A DNA stretch of 64,000 nt, from contig JADJWS010000001.1 of the NCBI GenBank assembly GCA_016716235.1, forward strand, positions 1,240,001-1,304,000, given 5' to 3'. This document shows, one piece after another, positions 1-7,452 of this stretch. Every line of letters begins with the position of its first letter. Within the stretch, counting starts at the first letter, position 1. The position numbers were made by a program, and so were the translations under genes. The notes under the pieces are model-generated. The model was not told the origin of the DNA. It searched no databases and saw nothing but the letters and a program-made list of their open reading frames with translations. This DNA comes from Candidatus Defluviilinea gracilis. Lineage in GTDB: Bacteria > Chloroflexota > Anaerolineae > Anaerolineales > Villigracilaceae.

Positions 1-237
1 CTGGACTCAACCATGCGCCTCACAATCGCGGACCGTGGAGTTGGCATCCCAGCGGACGATCTGGTTCACATCTTTGAAAAGTTTTATCGCGCGCATCATC
101 CGCAAAATGTTGGCGGAACTGGCTTGGGGCTTTCCATCAGCAAGAGCATCGTCGAGATTCACGGAGGGACGATCCGCGCCATGAATCGTGAAGGCAATGG
201 CACGGTCGTTGAAATTGAATTACCATTGGGGGCATGA
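1..237 (+). CDS. kdpD: Sensor histidine kinase, C-terminal end (KdpD-type), partial
   Basis: The reading frame is open from the first base, so only the last 78 residues are present. They form the end of a HATPase_c domain: an ATP-lid G1 box (DRGVGIP), an F box (FEKFYR) and a G2 box (GTGLGLSI), followed by the closing beta strands. KdpD phosphorylates KdpE under potassium limitation or osmotic stress and switches on the Kdp potassium pump. The kdpD name rests mainly on the next gene, a clear KdpE overlapping this one by 4 bp (ATGA), which implies translational coupling. The input domains (KdpD, Usp, DUF4118) lie outside the window, so another kinase type is not excluded. Confidence 0.8.
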   Translation: MDSTMRLTIADRGVGIPADDLVHIFEKFYRAHHPQNVGGTGLGLSISKSIVEIHGGTIRAMNREGNGTVVEIELPLGA

Positions 238-923
238 CGCAGACCAATCAACGAATTTTAGTTGTGGACGATGAAACTCCCATCCGCAGGTATTTACGCG
301 CCGCGTTGACCGCGCAAGGTTTTACGGTCTATGAAGCCAGCGATGGGAATGAAGCGATTCAAGCCGTGTTGTCTCACCGCCCCGATATGATCATTTTAGA
401 TTTGGGCTTGCCCGATATGGACGGCATTGAAGTGACTCGCCGCTTAAGAGAATGGTCGCAAACGCCGATCATCATTCTATCCGTCCGCGAGGCGGAGAAT
501 GACAAAATCGCCGCGCTCGATGCGGGCGCGGACGATTACTTGACAAAACCCTTCGGCACGGGCGAATTAATGGCTCGCATGAGAGTTGCGCAAAGAAGAC
601 AACTGACAAACGCGGACGAGCCTGTCTTTCAAATCGGCGCCTTGACAATGGATGTCTCCCGCCGTGTAGTGGCTCTGAACGAAAAGGAAATCGCGCTCAC
701 GCCGACGGAGTATGACCTGCTCAAAGCGTTGATTACCCACGCGGGCAAGGTCATTACGCATCGTCAATTGTTGAAACTGGTTTGGGGCGAAGGCTACGAC
801 GATATGCACATTCTGCGAGTCAACATCAGCAACCTGCGGCGCAAGATCGAACCCGACGCGGCGAGGCCGACGTATCTTGTCACCGAGGCGGGGGTGGGGT
901 ATCGGTTGAGAGTTGACTCTTGA
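234..923 (+). CDS. kdpE: KdpE response regulator, OmpR family
   Basis: The product has 229 residues. Residues 5-118 are a receiver domain with acidic pocket D12/D13, phospho-acceptor D56, the switch residue S83 and K105. Residues about 130-227 are an OmpR-type winged helix that binds DNA. The stretches IILDLGLPD and DKIAALDAGADDYL are characteristic of KdpE. The protein should activate the kdp potassium-ATPase operon, which is not in this window. The ATG overlaps the kinase stop codon by 4 bp, so the two are made together. The next gene is convergent and ends 14 bp downstream. Confidence 0.92.
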   Translation: MTQTNQRILVVDDETPIRRYLRAALTAQGFTVYEASDGNEAIQAVLSHRPDMIILDLGLPDMDGIEVTRRLREWSQTPIIILSVREAENDKIAALDAGADDYLTKPFGTGELMARMRVAQRRQLTNADEPVFQIGALTMDVSRRVVALNEKEIALTPTEYDLLKALITHAGKVITHRQLLKLVWGEGYDDMHILRVNISNLRRKIEPDAARPTYLVTEAGVGYRLRVDS

Positions 924-936
924 TTTCTACGTCCGT

Positions 937-1488
937 TCAAACTGCATACGGATCGCTGGCTTGTAGATACGCCAGCAACATCCCCCGCTTCGGATGATCT
1001 TTCATCCACTCGCGGACTTTCTTGACATGCTCATAATCGTCCGCGCCGAATTTTTCAAGGTAAAGTTTGTCCATGTGATTTCGCGCCTCGCTCGAGCGGA
1101 TCTCGTCCTGCCATGGACGGGTGAAAAATTCGTTGACGTTGTCGTGCAAGCCCAGTTCGATCAGCGCGTCCCATTCGTGTTTGTCGAACCAGATGCCGTT
1201 GCAATGACCGCAACGATCAAGATGGAAATCTGAATCCGCTAGAATTTTATATCTGCCCATGATATGACCTGAATTGGGGCAGAGTTTCAATTCGTCCACA
1301 TCCCAGGCAGGGTCAATTTTTATTTCAGCAGATTTGCGAGACTCCGTTTCGCCTCTTCCCTTACGCCAGGCAAGATAGGCATTCGAGTCCACCCAAATCC
1401 CGCCGCAGTTCGAACATTGCATGGCGGGTAATCCTTCAATGAGCGCGATCTGGCTAAGGGTGTCGGTCTTGTCCACAGGGCATTTCAT
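937..1488 (-). CDS. Double zf-TFIIB-like zinc-ribbon protein
   Basis: 183 residues with two zinc-ribbon-like units. Unit 1 has C3 and the pair C25/C28 in CSNCGGIWVD. Unit 2 has C70 and the pair C93/C96 in CGHCNGIWFD. The CxxCxGIW(V/F)D pattern is the mark of the zf-TFIIB family of small bacterial proteins of unknown function. In each unit the first pair shows only one Cys (CPVDK, CPNSG), so metal binding may be incomplete or use another ligand. A strong GGAGG lies just before the ATG. It follows the channel-like gene at 1856 on the same strand and may share its transcript. Confidence 0.75.
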   Translation of the reverse strand: MKCPVDKTDTLSQIALIEGLPAMQCSNCGGIWVDSNAYLAWRKGRGETESRKSAEIKIDPAWDVDELKLCPNSGHIMGRYKILADSDFHLDRCGHCNGIWFDKHEWDALIELGLHDNVNEFFTRPWQDEIRSSEARNHMDKLYLEKFGADDYEHVKKVREWMKDHPKRGMLLAYLQASDPYAV

Positions 1489-1511
1489 TTTTCCTCCAAT
1501 TGTTATGTGTG

Positions 1512-1856
1512 CTATTTCTCATCGGCAAGATGGAAGTGATGCAGGAAGCGATGCAGGATCGGCGCGGCTAACACGCCGGCGGCGGTGAGCGGAATAATGC
1601 CTGAATATAACGCGTAGAAGGAGGCGAAGAGCTTTCCCGCATCCGTCTGCACGGGGTTGACGGGTCCCATTCCGCTGAGGATCATGGATGCGTTGAGCAG
1701 GGCGTCGATCCATGAAAGATGTTCGATGAAATGATAGCCGAGCGTCCCAATGATGAGCGAAAAAAGAATTAACGCCAACCCAATCAACCCGTTGCGGATA
1801 AGTCGGTTGGCGAACACTTTTGGGCTTGCGAGAGGTTGTCGATGACGTTCGTACAT
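1512..1856 (-). CDS. Two-TM protein resembling a potassium-channel pore, filter degenerate
   Basis: 114 residues: a hydrophobic helix at about 23-45, a loop, and a second helix at about 79-103. The arrangement WIDALLNAS ... DAGKLFASFYALYSGI matches the pore helix and inner helix of two-TM ion channels (Ion_trans_2). The TVGYG selectivity filter expected between them is replaced by LSGMGP, so potassium selectivity is unlikely to be retained. A GAGGAAT ribosome site precedes the ATG. The location near kdpDE is suggestive only. It could instead be an unrelated two-helix membrane protein. Confidence 0.6.
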   Translation of the reverse strand: MYERHRQPLASPKVFANRLIRNGLIGLALILFSLIIGTLGYHFIEHLSWIDALLNASMILSGMGPVNPVQTDAGKLFASFYALYSGIIPLTAAGVLAAPILHRFLHHFHLADEK

Positions 1857-1917
1857 AATTCCTCGTTTGGTTTATATTGCTTCTCAAGTTTTTAGACAAG
1901 AATGGATTTGACTCACA

Positions 1918-2418
1918 TCACATCACTTCATTCCGCCAAAAGGAACGGATCAAGAAGAAGTTGAGGATCAGCGCGGTGAAGATCATGGCAGGGATGAGGA
2001 TGATCGGCATCAGCCAGCGTTCGGTCCATTTGTTGATCTGCGCGGTGTTCGGGTCGGCGGGGTCGTACAACACCGAAACTTCCTCTCCCACATCATAGGC
2101 GGGAGGGTACGAAGCGTTGCCGCCCTCAAAAGAATAAGTCTGCCCGTTCGCTTCGAACTCGATGACAGGCGAGTACACACAGCAACCGCCTTCGCTGCTG
2201 CTGCTTTCTTCGAGACGAGTCACGATACCTGTTACCGTTTCGCCTTTCTGTTCCAATTGCCAACTGACATATCCCACGTACGCGCCCCACAAACAAAATC
2301 CGCCAAGGAACAAATTAGCAAAGACGATCCAACAACCGATCTGTAAACGATTAGCGACCCTGCCTGCTTTCTCCACCGTGTTATATACCTTGTCTACGTT
2401 CTTTTCGTAGTTGTCCAT
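1918..2418 (-). CDS. DUF3592-type membrane protein
   Basis: 166 residues. A soluble N-terminus is followed by a membrane helix at about 27-52. A beta-rich extracytoplasmic part then contains a Cys pair (GGCCVYSP) and the typical VSVLYDPADPNTAQI segment, and a second helix lies at about 136-157. This two-helix layout with the VxVxYDPxxP signature is that of DUF3592 proteins, whose function is unknown. A GGAGG site precedes the start. Downstream on the same strand lies the channel-like gene. Transcription is probably from the gap at 2419-2518, which carries a palindromic repeat. Confidence 0.7.
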   Translation of the reverse strand: MDNYEKNVDKVYNTVEKAGRVANRLQIGCWIVFANLFLGGFCLWGAYVGYVSWQLEQKGETVTGIVTRLEESSSSEGGCCVYSPVIEFEANGQTYSFEGGNASYPPAYDVGEEVSVLYDPADPNTAQINKWTERWLMPIILIPAMIFTALILNFFLIRSFWRNEVM

Positions 2419-2440
2419 GAGGAGGCCTCCGTGAGATTAG

Positions 2441-2486
2441 GTTCGTCCCGCAGTTCGATTTGCCAAGCAAATCGTGCGGGACGAAC
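2441..2486. repeat. Perfect-armed palindromic repeat
   Basis: An outer 12-bp arm GTTCGTCCCGCA at 2441-2452 pairs with TGCGGGACGAAC at 2475-2486. An inner 8-bp arm CGATTTGC pairs with GCAAATCG. Only a GTT bulge and a CAA loop are unpaired. It belongs to the palindromic repeat set scattered through the window. Confidence 0.85.
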
Positions 2487-2518
2487 GCGAGAGTATGCAA
2501 TTCTACAAGTGAAACAGA

Positions 2519-3004
2519 TTATCCGCGTTGGGCGATTGGTACCAATTGCGGCTTGGCGATGCGGATGTAATCATCGAGTTTCATAAAAATGGATCGGTCC
2601 AAGCGACCCGCGTTGAACACGACCTCATCATTCTGCTGGATGAGCGGATCAGCCAACACTTGAAGCTGGTCGCTAAACGTGAATGGCGGAATCGCCCCGA
2701 TGACGCATCCCGTCAACTCTTGAGCCTTTTCGCGCGACGCGAACGCGACACTATCCGCGTTGAAGTGACGTTTGACCCCGTCGAAGTCAATGCGGCAATT
2801 GCCGGGGACGTTTGCGAGGCAGTAGATATTTTCCTTGCGAGTCAGTCGCACCTGCAAGGTCATGGACTTGATGGATTGTTCGATGCGGTTGCCGCGAATC
2901 TTGGCGATAAGTTCTGTCCGCCCTTCGGGCTCGTGTTCGATCACGCGATACGTCGCGCCTTCTTGATCGAGTAAGGCGCAGAGTTGTTCGTGGATGTCGG
3001 TCAT
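2519..3004 (-). CDS. YbaK/EbsC-family aminoacyl-tRNA deacylase
   Basis: 161 residues from the ATG at 3004. The frame is open 23 codons further up, but that part lies in a palindromic repeat and the family begins at this Met. The YbaK/ProX fold is indicated by HxVxxHEPEG-like N-terminal residues, the glycine-rich GCVIGAIPPF loop and the terminal NAGRLDRSIFMKLDDY segment. Such enzymes hydrolyse mischarged tRNA such as Cys-tRNA(Pro) or Ala-tRNA(Pro) as trans-acting editing factors. The exact substrate cannot be assigned from sequence. It stands alone, 109 bp from the amylase gene upstream. Confidence 0.8.
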   Translation of the reverse strand: MTDIHEQLCALLDQEGATYRVIEHEPEGRTELIAKIRGNRIEQSIKSMTLQVRLTRKENIYCLANVPGNCRIDFDGVKRHFNADSVAFASREKAQELTGCVIGAIPPFTFSDQLQVLADPLIQQNDEVVFNAGRLDRSIFMKLDDYIRIAKPQLVPIAQRG

Positions 3005-3023
3005 AAGAATGGCATTTCCCGTA

Positions 3024-3092
3024 GCGCAAGATTTATCTTGCCGATCGACGGTTTGTGCGATGCGCAATCGCAAAGTAAACTTTGCGGTACGA
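3024..3092. repeat. Short palindromic repeats in the ybaK-like upstream gap
   Basis: Two small palindromes stand side by side: GCGCAAGATTTATCTTGC at 3024-3041 and GCAAAGTAAACTTTGC at 3070-3085. The second belongs to a recurring type, GCAAAGTNAACTTTGC, also seen at 37122-37176 and near 61047. Confidence 0.7.
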
Positions 3093-3112
3093 ACTATTTT
3101 CTCGCTTCTTCC

Positions 3113-4447
3113 CTACTTCATCGCATACACCGCGTATCCACGAGGCGGGGCGTAGAATTGTGCGCGGCAGTCGCGGTCGGTGGATTGGTTGATGGGGCGC
3201 GAAAGGTCGCTATGGCTCCACCAAGCCACAGGGGCGAATGAAGCGTTCGTCCATTTGGTGGTGACGAGGCGCCCGTTCCAGTTGTCGCCGCGATTGTTCA
3301 GCACGTAGACCAGTCCCGGTTGATTCCCATATCCCACGCGCTGCATGATGTAGAGGTTGTCGTCCACGTATAAGACTTGGGTGTCGCCGCCCGCGTATTT
3401 TTCGTGCGCGTCCACGAGCGCGACGATGCCGTTGGGCGTGTCGCCGAGCGCGAGATTCAAATTGAAATAATCGTGCCAGAACACGCACGGATACCCCTCG
3501 TGCGTGAGGATGTAACTGTAGGCAAGCAATTTGTCGTTGATGATGGGACGCCCCTCATCGCGCAGGTCGTGATTTTCAACGAACGAAACCGCGTTCTGTT
3601 CCTCGCGCCGAACGACCGTATCCCACGTGGTGAGATTCTTCAAACTGAAACCATACGAGTCGCACATCGCTTTGAGCATTTCGCGCTGAGGGAAATCGAA
3701 CGCCTCCACAGGATTCGTGTTGGAGAAGTTGGCAAGGTCCACCCAGTTTTCGATGGCGTGCGCGTTATCCCAAAATTCCGCCACGCCATACGGCACAAAC
3801 TGTTGACCGTTGCGCTGATAACGATATTCTTGGATCGCGGTGATGGTGTCGGCGCCGTAGCCTTTTACAAAATCGTATCGAAAGCCGTCGAAGCCGACAT
3901 CCTCGATGAGCCAGCGCGCCAACTTGAGCAGTTCGGCATACACATACGGATTGCGATGCGCGAGGTCGGGCATGTCGCCGAAGGTCATGTTGTCCCAACT
4001 TTCGTACATGCACGGATGAAAACATTCCCAATTGCGCGGGAACTTTCCGCTCTTCGGATGGAACAACGTCCAGCGCATTTGATTGATCAGCGGATTCAAC
4101 TCCTGCGCGTCTGCCCCGCTGTTGTGATTGAAGACCATATCCGCGATCACGCTGACCTTGTGGCTGTGCGCGGCTTGGATGAGGGATTCCAACTCCGCGC
4201 GCGGACCGAACCACGTGGGTATTGTTCCCTTCTGGTCGAACTCGCCAAGGTCGTAATAATCGTACGGGTCGTAGCCCATTGAGGGTCCCGCCAGATTCGC
4301 GGCTTTATGCGCGGGCGGAAGCCACAACGCCGTGAATCCTACCTTCGCCAGCGCGGGGATTTGCTCGCGGATCGTGTTCCACCATTGGAATTCTTCGTTT
4401 TCCAATCGCGGACAGTCCCAGTAGAAGGCTTGCATCATCACGCCCAT
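3113..4447 (-). CDS. Alpha-amylase family glycoside hydrolase (GH13)
   Basis: 444 residues without a signal peptide, so probably cytoplasmic. It has a (beta/alpha)8 GH13 catalytic domain with region I DMVFNH (about 103-108), region II GFDGFRYD with nucleophile D192, region III GVAEFWD with acid/base E224, and region IV FVENHD with transition-state D294. The first residues (MMQAFYWDCP) and overall length resemble AmyS-type alpha-amylases, which cut alpha-1,4-glucans internally. A short C-terminal beta domain follows. GGAGA lies 7 bp before the ATG. No transporter or other glycogen gene is adjacent. Confidence 0.9.
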   Translation of the reverse strand: MGVMMQAFYWDCPRLENEEFQWWNTIREQIPALAKVGFTALWLPPAHKAANLAGPSMGYDPYDYYDLGEFDQKGTIPTWFGPRAELESLIQAAHSHKVSVIADMVFNHNSGADAQELNPLINQMRWTLFHPKSGKFPRNWECFHPCMYESWDNMTFGDMPDLAHRNPYVYAELLKLARWLIEDVGFDGFRYDFVKGYGADTITAIQEYRYQRNGQQFVPYGVAEFWDNAHAIENWVDLANFSNTNPVEAFDFPQREMLKAMCDSYGFSLKNLTTWDTVVRREEQNAVSFVENHDLRDEGRPIINDKLLAYSYILTHEGYPCVFWHDYFNLNLALGDTPNGIVALVDAHEKYAGGDTQVLYVDDNLYIMQRVGYGNQPGLVYVLNNRGDNWNGRLVTTKWTNASFAPVAWWSHSDLSRPINQSTDRDCRAQFYAPPRGYAVYAMK

Positions 4448-4462
4448 AATGAATTCTCCATT

Positions 4463-5512
4463 TCAACGTTCACGATTGACTTCGTAACGAGCGCGTTGTT
4501 CCATAATCATGCGCCGCTCGCGTTCGATCTCTCTTGCCAGTTCTTCTTCGGTTGGCAATATCAGCCTGTACTTGGAAGCGAAAATTTGCTCGCTGTCTTT
4601 CAAGACTGAATATTTCACCACCGTCTCGTCCTTTGCCGCGCAGAAGATGATCCCAACGGTTGGGTTGTCATCGTCACCGCGTTTCAGGTCGTCGAACATC
4701 CGCACGTACATATCCATTTGCCCGATGTCTTGATGCGTCAACTTTTCGTTCTTCAGATCGATCAGCACGAAACACTTGAGCAGATAGTTATAAAACACAA
4801 GGTCAATGTAGAAATGACTGGTTTCGGCGCTGATGCGGAATTGCCTGCCGACAAAGGAAAATCCTTTGCCCATTTCGAGCAGGAATTGTTGCAGGTTGTC
4901 AATGATGGCGGTTTCTATTTCCCGTTCTGAAGCATCGGGCGATTCTGGGATCTGCAAAAACTCAAGCACGTAGGGATCTTTGATGAAGTCGGCGAAGGTC
5001 GGCTTGCTCGAATCGTTCTCTGGAGTTGCCGATTTCTTGTCTGGCGATTTCAATAGTCGCTCAAAATAGTGAGTGTTGATATTCCGTTCCAACTGGCGCG
5101 TGCTCCAATTTTGCTCCGCCGCCTCGCGGATGTAATACTTGCGGGCGGGCTCGCCTTCCACGCGCATGATGAGGCGGTAGTGAGACCAGCTTAAAAGGCT
5201 ACGCACTGCGTAGCTTTTTTGAAAGTCGGGGAAGGTGAGATAAAACAGCCGAAAATTCTTGAGGTTGGCAATGGTAAACCCCTTGCCGAACTCTCCAGTC
5301 AACTGTTTGGAGAGTTCCTTGATAAGAGCCGCGCCATATTCAGCCCGATCTTTGCCCTGCTGTTCCTCCTCCACAATGCGGCGGCCGATCTCCCAGTAGG
5401 CTTCGACCATGGCAAAGTTGACCGCCGCGTACGCCTTCTGACGGGCTTGCGCCAGAATGGAGCGGACTTCGTCGAAGAACGTGGAACGAGGAACGATTTT
5501 ATCGGTTTTCAT
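4463..5512 (-). CDS. YhcG/DUF1016-family PD-(D/E)XK nuclease
   Basis: 349 residues from the ATG at 5512; an upstream TTG at 5521 is possible. The N-terminal half (about 10-150) is the helical DUF1016 N-domain with YWEIGRRIVEEEQ and NLKNFRLFY. The C-terminal half is a nuclease fold: E201, D237 in FYIDLVFYN, and D252-x-K254 in LIDLKNEKL, with a downstream DIGQM. YhcG proteins are predicted DNA nucleases often found near restriction-modification genes. Here the DNA methyltransferase gene ends 16 bp upstream on the same strand, so the two may form a functional pair. A basic, Glu/Arg-rich helix closes the protein. Confidence 0.85.
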   Translation of the reverse strand: MKTDKIVPRSTFFDEVRSILAQARQKAYAAVNFAMVEAYWEIGRRIVEEEQQGKDRAEYGAALIKELSKQLTGEFGKGFTIANLKNFRLFYLTFPDFQKSYAVRSLLSWSHYRLIMRVEGEPARKYYIREAAEQNWSTRQLERNINTHYFERLLKSPDKKSATPENDSSKPTFADFIKDPYVLEFLQIPESPDASEREIETAIIDNLQQFLLEMGKGFSFVGRQFRISAETSHFYIDLVFYNYLLKCFVLIDLKNEKLTHQDIGQMDMYVRMFDDLKRGDDDNPTVGIIFCAAKDETVVKYSVLKDSEQIFASKYRLILPTEEELAREIERERRMIMEQRARYEVNRER

Positions 5513-5528
5513 TTTCTGCAAATCGCAG

Positions 5529-6311
5529 TCAAGGCGATGATATCACCTCCATCGCCGCGACAACCCTTTTCCTCGATAACTCGCAATACTTTGCATCCAC
5601 TTCGACGCCGATGGCTTTGCGTCCATTCGTCACTGCCGCGATGATGGTCGAGCCGCTGCCGCTGAACGGGTCTAACACAGTGTCGCCTACATAGCTGAAC
5701 AGTTTGACACAGCGGCGCGGCAATTCAAGCGGAAACGGCGCGGGGTGACCGATCTTCTTTTTGCTTTCTCCGTTGAACGTCCACACGCCGTTGGTCCATT
5801 CCATGAATTCGTCGCGCGTCACATCAGAAACTTTGCTTCCGCCCGTTTTCTTCCACTTGCTTTTATACAGCACAAGGATCAATTCCACCGGCGCGATGAC
5901 GAACGGCGCGCTGGCGCTCATCCATGAGCCCCAGGCGGTGCGGCGCGAGATGTTGCCCTCGTTCCAAATGATGGTGGAGTGATAACCAAAGCCGATCTGT
6001 TTTGCGAGCGTGGTCAAATCGGCGCCCACGCTTTGTTGCCCGCCTTTATTTTTATCGAGCGGAATGTTCAAGCAAAAACGCCCGTCGTCTTTCAACCATT
6101 GATGACAACGCGTCATCCATTGTTGGCTGAACTCAAGATACTCCGCGTACGAAATATCATCTTTGTGCGAGTTGTAGGCGATGTCCACATTGTACGGCGG
6201 CGAGGTGACGATCAGGTCAACGCTCGAATCGTCCACGCGATCGGTGGCGACAACATCGTCGTGAATGATCTTTACTTGTTCAGTTTCAAAAAAGATTTTG
6301 GGATCGGGCAT
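5529..6311 (-). CDS. Site-specific DNA methyltransferase (N4/N6 beta-class)
   Basis: 260 residues. The catalytic motif TSPPY is at 36-40 and the S-adenosylmethionine motif DPFSGSGST at 214-222, so the order is catalytic first, AdoMet last (beta group). SPPY is commoner in N4-cytosine enzymes, but the class cannot separate m4C from m6A for certain. A target-recognition region lies between (about 120-190). No ordinary restriction endonuclease is adjacent; the YhcG nuclease immediately downstream may take that place. Otherwise this would be an orphan regulatory methyltransferase. Confidence 0.88.
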   Translation of the reverse strand: MPDPKIFFETEQVKIIHDDVVATDRVDDSSVDLIVTSPPYNVDIAYNSHKDDISYAEYLEFSQQWMTRCHQWLKDDGRFCLNIPLDKNKGGQQSVGADLTTLAKQIGFGYHSTIIWNEGNISRRTAWGSWMSASAPFVIAPVELILVLYKSKWKKTGGSKVSDVTRDEFMEWTNGVWTFNGESKKKIGHPAPFPLELPRRCVKLFSYVGDTVLDPFSGSGSTIIAAVTNGRKAIGVEVDAKYCELSRKRVVAAMEVISSP

Positions 6312-6388
6312 GTTGGTTCGGTTTTTGGATTATAGCACGCCTCCTTCGCCTATTCTTTTTGGTTCCCCACCCTCGACATTCTCACCCT

Positions 6389-6808
6389 CTATCGATTCCT
6401 CGCCAGCCATTCCACCTCGACGGAGTCTGCCACATCGTTGAACTCCGGGTCGCCGGTCAATACGCCGCCATTCAGTTGGAGCGCCGCGGTAATCGCAAAG
6501 GCATCCGCGTACGAGATGGGATGGTTTGCCTTGATGTGCGCGGCGGCAAAGACAGTTTGAGGATCGGCGGGAAGAATCTCAAGAGGCAGGCTTTGGATGA
6601 TCGTGAGCGCTTCGCGGGCTTTATTCAGCCCATTGTTTCGCTCCAGATTGTATAGGACTTCTCCTAAATTGATGATGGACATGTAGAGTTGGCATTTCCT
6701 ATGTTCGGCGTCGCTCAAAAGATCGCGGATACGCTGGGCAGATGGCTCGCCTTTCAGATATGCCATCAGCGCGAACGCGTCGAGAACATAGATTGGCAGA
6801 TCAGCCAT
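6389..6808 (-). CDS. vapC: VapC-type PIN-domain toxin
   Basis: 139 residues from the ATG at 6808; this start overlaps the antitoxin stop by 8 bp and fits the family better than one 12 codons upstream. The acidic PIN triad and fourth acid are visible: D10 (YVLDAFAL), E50 (NLGEV), D102 (SYADAF) and D120 (LTGDPEF). VapC toxins cleave specific RNAs, commonly initiator tRNA or rRNA. The AbrB-type antitoxin gene lies directly upstream in one transcription unit, the usual order for such pairs. Confidence 0.87.
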   Translation of the reverse strand: MADLPIYVLDAFALMAYLKGEPSAQRIRDLLSDAEHRKCQLYMSIINLGEVLYNLERNNGLNKAREALTIIQSLPLEILPADPQTVFAAAHIKANHPISYADAFAITAALQLNGGVLTGDPEFNDVADSVEVEWLARNR

Positions 6809-7049
6809 TCGCGAATCTTTCTTCTCTCTTTTTTTCCATTTCACGGTCTTTCTTCACGGCATCGTACAGTGGCGGCGTTTCTTTTAGAAATCCATACCCT
6901 TTTTTGATCGGATCTTTGACAGCGGGAACAATGGCAAGCACACCGCCGTAATCTACAATGACCACTTTGGCGCCGGCGCGCAGGTTGTATTTCTTGCGAT
7001 ACTCGGCAGGGATCACAACCCAGCCCTTGTTGGAAATTGTCAATTCCAT
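6801..7049 (-). CDS. AbrB/MazE-type antitoxin
   Basis: 82 residues. The N-terminus (MELTISNKGWVVIPAEYRKKYNL) is a SpoVT-AbrB swapped-hairpin DNA-binding domain. The charged C-terminal tail should bind and block the PIN toxin encoded just downstream. AGGAG lies 7 bp before the ATG. Upstream, an inverted repeat at 7063-7090 overlaps a likely -10 box and is the natural site for autorepression. Confidence 0.87.
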   Translation of the reverse strand: MELTISNKGWVVIPAEYRKKYNLRAGAKVVIVDYGGVLAIVPAVKDPIKKGYGFLKETPPLYDAVKKDREMEKKREERFANG

Positions 7050-7062
7050 CGGCGGCTCCTTG

Positions 7063-7090
7063 GTTATACCTTTTCAAGAAAAAGTATAAC
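7063..7090 (-). promoter_or_regulatory. Likely operator/promoter of the toxin-antitoxin operon
   Basis: GTTATACCTTTT (7063-7074) and AAAAAGTATAAC (7079-7090) are inverted copies matching at 11 of 12 positions around a CAAG centre. The right arm contains TATACT on the minus strand (7083-7088), a good -10 box. A dimeric AbrB-type antitoxin bound here would cover the promoter. Confidence 0.6.
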
Positions 7091-7101
7091 ACGATTCCCG
7101 C

Positions 7102-7452
7102 CTACTTAATTTCCAACGCTACCACCAGCGCGGTCTGCGCCCATTCGCTGAGCGAGCCGTCGGATTCGCGTTCGTTGTATTTGTCGGCGAGCAGGGCTCG
7201 GGCGGACGATTCTTCCTCCGAAGACTGGACCAGCGTGCCCGTCGAGGTGAAGCGGCTTGTCCCGATCCGCACGGTGACGTTGGGACTCTTCATCAGGTTC
7301 TTCACCCAATCCGATTTGTGACCGCCGCCGGAGAGGATGTAGAGCGTGTCGCCTTTCATCCCGAACCAGATTTCGATCTCGTGCGGGTTGCCAGTGACGC
7401 GACCTGTGGTGGTGAGATAGCAAAATTCCTCGCTGGCGAGATCACTCTTCAT
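7102..7452 (-). CDS. Nitroreductase/deazaflavin-dependent oxidoreductase-like protein
   Basis: 116 residues of a split-barrel flavin-binding fold. The pattern FCYLTTTGRVTGNPHEIEIWF, then LYILSGGGHKSDWVKNLMKSPNVTVRIG, is typical of the Ddn-like nitroreductase family that uses deazaflavin (F420) or flavin. Substrate unknown. The start lies 11 bp inside the end of the upstream gene (7442-8005), so the two are probably cotranscribed and translationally coupled. Confidence 0.75.
   Translation of the reverse strand: MKSDLASEEFCYLTTTGRVTGNPHEIEIWFGMKGDTLYILSGGGHKSDWVKNLMKSPNVTVRIGTSRFTSTGTLVQSSEEESSARALLADKYNERESDGSLSEWAQTALVVALEIK

Noticed and set aside
3377..4282. Open frame of 301 codons on the plus strand
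   Set aside because: It is fully antisense to the amylase gene, whose catalytic motifs are complete; the frame reads as Arg/Val/His-rich shadow sequence without a ribosome site.
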